From assembly GCA_947311845.1 (NCBI GenBank), contig CAMZMU010000012.1, forward strand, positions 5,420,192-5,484,191: a stretch of DNA of 64,000 nucleotides, given 5' to 3'. The position numbers were made by a program, and so were the translations under genes. The DNA comes from Poa pratensis (Eukaryota > Streptophyta > Magnoliopsida > Poales > Poaceae). The first letter of the stretch is position 1. Each line of letters begins with the position of its first letter. This document shows positions 60,909-64,000 of this stretch, piece after piece. Under the pieces are notes generated by a model, which was not told where the DNA came from, made no database searches, and was given only the letters and a program-made list of their open reading frames with translations.

Positions 60909-61814
60909 TCTTGGGGGGATCTTCTGGATTATCTGGTGGTGGCTGAGACTGGGAGAGGGGGAAGAAGGGACGCGTGGGAATGGGGGCGGGTTTGGGGAGT
61001 AGCTCTGTTCAGGCCGTCAGGCTCCCTGTCCCTGGGGCATTGAAAAGGGGAATGGCGGGAAGTATCGCAGCGGCGGGAAAGCGCGGCAGGAGAGGAGAGC
61101 GTCGCACAAATTTCAGAGAAGGCCGAAGCCCGACTTTAGACTAGTCACAATGGGGAGTAACATAGAGTAGTAACATGGGATGTTACTACTCTATGTTACC
61201 ACCTTCACAGTGGGGAGTAACATCATTGTGGTGTCATATAAGATCTTATTTATTGCACTATAGACTCATTTTATCTTGATAAGTATGATGTTACGGTAAC
61301 TAGCTAAGTTACTCCAAACACCTCTCTCCTCATTAACTACATGCCACATAAGCAAAATGGTCTTGAGATGTGTGATGTTACTAGCTAAGTTACTCCCATT
61401 GTGACTAGTCTTAGTCAAACTGTGAAATGCTTGTCAGTTTTTTGGAAATTACTACACTACCCTCATCTAAACCTAGCTTCTCTCCAGCCCAGCCCAGCCC
61501 GACCGGTCTCCCCAACCACCTTCTTCTCCTTCTCAGGCACGGCGGCGCGCCCGACCGCGGCGGTGGTGAATCCTCCCGGCCGCTACCTTCTCCTTCTAAT
61601 TCCCTCGCTCCGATGGTGGATCCACCGCGCCCCTGCCCAGCTTGCAAGCAACGTTCTTGCGTGTAGCTTCAACGAGCGTATTCCAAGCAATCTCCTCGCG
61701 TTGGTCCCACATGCCATAGACTCATGAACCCATCCCCACCTCCAGAACAAGATTCCTTTGCTTTTACACCTTCCGTCCCCGAAGGCCGGCGGAAACCAAC
61801 CCGCCGGCGGCGCC
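60909..61814. promoter_or_regulatory. Divergent promoter region between the WD40 and small membrane-protein genes
   Basis: About 900 bp separates the two starts; 272 bp of it is a Tourist MITE. The GC-rich halves on each side are probably 5' UTR and promoter. No specific motif is assigned. Confidence 0.45.
61139..61410. mobile_element. Tourist-like MITE (PIF/Harbinger) with TTA TSD
   Basis: The inverted ends are GACTAGTCACAATGGG and CCCATTGTGACTAGTC. The 3-bp duplication TTA is at 61136-61138 and 61411-61413. The interior repeats GGGGAGTAACAT and GATGTTACTA. It sits between two divergent genes. Confidence 0.9.
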
Positions 61815-62144
61815 ATGGCTGGAGGAAGCAGCCTGGCCCCGGCGTGGGAGCTGGCCGTGTTGTTCGTCTTCCGTCCCGTCCTCGCCGTCGCTTTCGTCCT
61901 CTCCTTCATCCTCCTCAGTATGGCAACCTGCCCGCTCCTCGTTTTGCGCTTGGGGTTTACTGATTGAGATTGTTCGTCCTGTCAATTGTTGAGTCCCAGG
62001 CTGGTACGTGGCGTGGGGACGGTGCTTGTGCACGTCCCGCTTGTGCAGGAGATCACCGGACTGCGCCGGAAGAAGCCCGTCAAGCCCAAGCCCCTCAACC
62101 GCGGTCGCATCGCCAGGTTCTACGAGTCACAAGCCCAGAGGTAA
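61815..62144 (+). CDS. Small single-pass membrane protein, plant-conserved hypothetical (frame break)
   Basis: Exon 1 is 61815-61917 (MAGGSSLAPAWELAVLFVF then a hydrophobic helix to FILL). Exon 2 starts after CCCAG at 62000. With the expected junction the second exon begins SWYVAW, then shifts frame within the G4 run at 62014-62017. The next frame reads VLVHVPLVQEITGLRRKKP, a basic segment, and a stop at 62142-62144. Total length is one base short of 83 codons. The pattern (short luminal end, one helix of about 20 residues, basic tail) suggests an organelle or endomembrane protein. I recognise similar grass proteins but know no function. Confidence 0.55.
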
Positions 62145-62740
62145 GGGCTCTAACGCCAAAATTTATCTTTTTGTTTTTGTTCTTGTTTGCACGCTGTCTG
62201 AGTTCTGCGGCATTTCACCTTCACTCACTTTTGATCAGTTCCACCCAAAGATTTAGTGTTTCTGTGTTGGCACGTCTGAGATAGTTGTGCAGTAGGTTGT
62301 ACGATAGGTTGGTATATTCATTGTTAGCTATCATTTTTGACACGTCTGATATAGCTATTCTTGTGCTGTAGATTGTAGATTATGTTGTGTATTCATTGTT
62401 AGCTGCATTTTGGTGTTAGCTATCGAATATATGACAGCTATTTCATGTTTGGTTTGATTGAATTGATCTGTGAAATATTTTCCTGTGCTGTCTGTTGCTT
62501 GTTGCCTTGACGTTTTCTGCGTTAGCTGTCTCCTTCGCTAGGACTATACTACAGTCTTTCAGTTTGAGTGTGGTCCGGTGGTAGATAACCATGAAATTGG
62601 TTTGGTGCAATAGGTCAATCTGATCTGTTAGAGTGGAAAATATTGACTCTCTGTTGGGTTTAGTCCCTCATTGGTTGTGGGATGAGGCAGAGCACGACTT
62701 ATAATGGTGAGGATAATCTTTCCTACCAGGCTAGTCTTTT
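62145..62740. other. Intergenic and 3' flank
   Basis: AT-rich with repeated TTCATTGTTAGCT and GTAGATTATGTTG-like phrases. No gene is seen. Confidence 0.5.
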
Positions 62741-64000
62741 AGGATGACTCCAACGGGGCGACGCATCGAGTCCGTGTCGGTCCGTCCCTGTCCGTTTTTG
62801 CCAAAACCACGGCCCAACGGGGCGACGCAAACGGACCAGGGTCCGTTTTTCTGTCCGCCGCGACCCATTGTTGGCCCAAATTTGGGCCACCGATGCGTCG
62901 GGCGCGGAGTGGAAACGCGTCCGCGCGCCCACGCGTTCGGTCCTCCCAGCGCCCACCTGTCAGCGACACGGCGCCTGTCAGCCTCCCCCTGGCCCAGTCC
63001 TTTTATGCCAGGGGATAGGGACGGCCAGCCCCCACCCACTCCACTGCCCCACTCCGCTCCCTCACCGGCGACCGAAACCCTAGCCACAACCCTCACCGGC
63101 GACCATCTCCGCAATGCCGCTCCGGTGGCCTGGACTCGGCAAGGCCAAGAACGACGGCGAGGCGGGGTCGTCGTCTGCCCGCCGCCGCCGCTTCCGCACG
63201 CCCTCCCCGACGCCACCATCTTCCCCGGAGCCGGAGGCCCCCGCCGCCTTCGAGCTCGCGCCGCCGGGCGCCCAGATCGCGCGGCGCGACCGCGTGTACA
63301 TGCGCAGGGAGGACTGCGAATGGTACTGGGAGCACGCATGCCCGCTGCCATGGCCAGATGTCAAGCTCCCCGAGCATTGGCACCTGAACCCGCAACGGAT
63401 CCCGGTGCCGCCGATGCCGACGAGCGTCCGCGCCCGGGATCTGGAGGTTGAGCGCCGCCGCGCGCGCCTCCCAGCCTCCCTCCGCAACGACCCCGCCTAC
63501 GCCGCGGCGTCCCCCAACTGTGACACGTGGTCCAGCGGCGAGCACAGCCTGTGGCGTCAGGCTTTGTACACGCGGGCACCAACGCCGCCGCGGTCTAGCC
63601 GCTGGTGCGGCGGCGGGACGCTCCACCAGTGCCGCGGTCCACACCACGATCCTTGCGGATTGGCTCACCGCCGCCGCCGCCACCTGCCGTGAAGATGGAG
63701 GTGGAGGACGAGCTCGCCGCCGCACTCGAGGCCTCGAAGAAGACCATCTTCGAGGACGAGGAGAAGTGGTGGGCCATGGTCCTCGAGGCCGTCGCCCGGG
63801 AGCAGGAGGAGGCGCAGCAGGCCGCGGTCCTCGAGGAGCCATGGTGGTAGCATCCCATGGACGTGGACCTTCCACCGGCGCCGCCCCTTCCAGCCGGCCT
63901 GCTTGGGCAGAGCTGGACCTTCAATGGCGGGAGCTGGGAGGTCCAGCTCCCGGAGCAGGACAAGGAGCAGGAGCAGCCGCCCATGCCGCCGGCCGCTGTC
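62741..64000 (+). pseudogene. Grass-specific hypothetical gene, decayed, truncated by window edge
   Basis: A GC-rich leader begins GATGACTCCAACGGGGCGAC, a phrase typical of grass DNA-transposon ends, and contains CGAAACCCTAGCC near 63076. ATG 63114 opens MPLRWPGLGKAKNDGEAG, then DCEWYWEHACPLPWPDVKLP and WHLNPQRIPVPPMPTSVRAR. Homology then passes to another frame around 63560-63605 (DELAAALEASKKTIFEDEEK), meets TAG 63848-63850 and continues in that frame to the edge (MDVDLPPAPPLPAG). So there is one frameshift and one stop. The family is abundant, low-complexity and probably transposon-associated (recalled); its function is unknown. Confidence 0.5.

Noticed and set aside
63093..63875. Minus-strand frame of 260 codons opposite the hypothetical ORF
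   Set aside because: A shadow of the GC-rich plus-strand coding sequence. The plus-strand frame has the recognisable conserved core.
1..64000. tRNA, rRNA, CRISPR arrays or organellar insertions
   Set aside because: No cloverleaf or rRNA-like sequence, no spaced direct-repeat array of CRISPR type and no recognisable chloroplast or mitochondrial genes were seen on either strand. The tRNA-Asp-like strings at 20338 and 24992 are primer-binding sites, 18 bases only.

Overview
The window is nuclear DNA from a grass. The genes are intron-rich with GT-AG introns, and most of the remainder is nested transposable elements (TEs): LTR retrotransposons with an Athila-type primer site complementary to tRNA-Asp, Stowaway and Tourist MITEs, Helitrons and Mutator-like elements. 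The repeat style and proteins fit a Pooideae grass (wheat, barley, oat or ryegrass group). This is inference, since no species marker is visible. There is no bacterial, organellar or rRNA/tRNA content.

Layout. 1-968 (-): partial Myb/SANT-like gene with a solo LTR 250 bp upstream (1216-2842). 2.85-4.2 kb: an AP2-like fossil. 4980-7157 (-): KIWI, a PC4-type transcription coactivator with a 23-nt microexon. 8442-11018 (-): TPR protein of the TTC33 type. 12233-16568 (+): thylakoid ascorbate peroxidase, sharing a divergent promoter region with the TPR gene. 16.95-38.27 kb: a long inverted-repeat (foldback or MULE-like) element split by retrotransposon C (18801-35995). C is split by non-autonomous Athila-like element A (23629-34195), whose last base is separated from it by solo LTR B (32461-34189). 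Target duplications resolve the order: C first, then A, then B. 38.3-44.3 kb: decayed repeats, a solo LTR (40123-42177), a B3-like fossil and a Pack-MULE-like element with a 9-bp target duplication (43411-44312). 44421-48363: a Helitron with exon-like fragments. 48453-48758: a poly-A retroposon with 13-bp target duplications. 48881-51190 (+): OGG1, the 8-oxoguanine DNA glycosylase. 53496-60908 (-): a WDR76-like WD40 gene whose first intron holds a second Helitron (54822-60045), itself holding a TIR element rich in tandem repeats. 61139-61410: a Tourist MITE. 61815-62144 (+): a small membrane-protein gene. 62.7-64 kb: a decayed grass-specific ORF running off the edge.

The host genes are housekeeping functions (transcription, chloroplast peroxide removal, oxidative DNA repair) and form no operon-like pathway. 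OGG1 and the WD40 gene are convergent, and two gene pairs are divergent. A recurring oddity is that four conserved genes (tAPX, OGG1, WD40, small membrane protein), and probably the gag-protease junction of element A, each appear to lack exactly one base. This looks more like residual assembly error than five separate inactivations.
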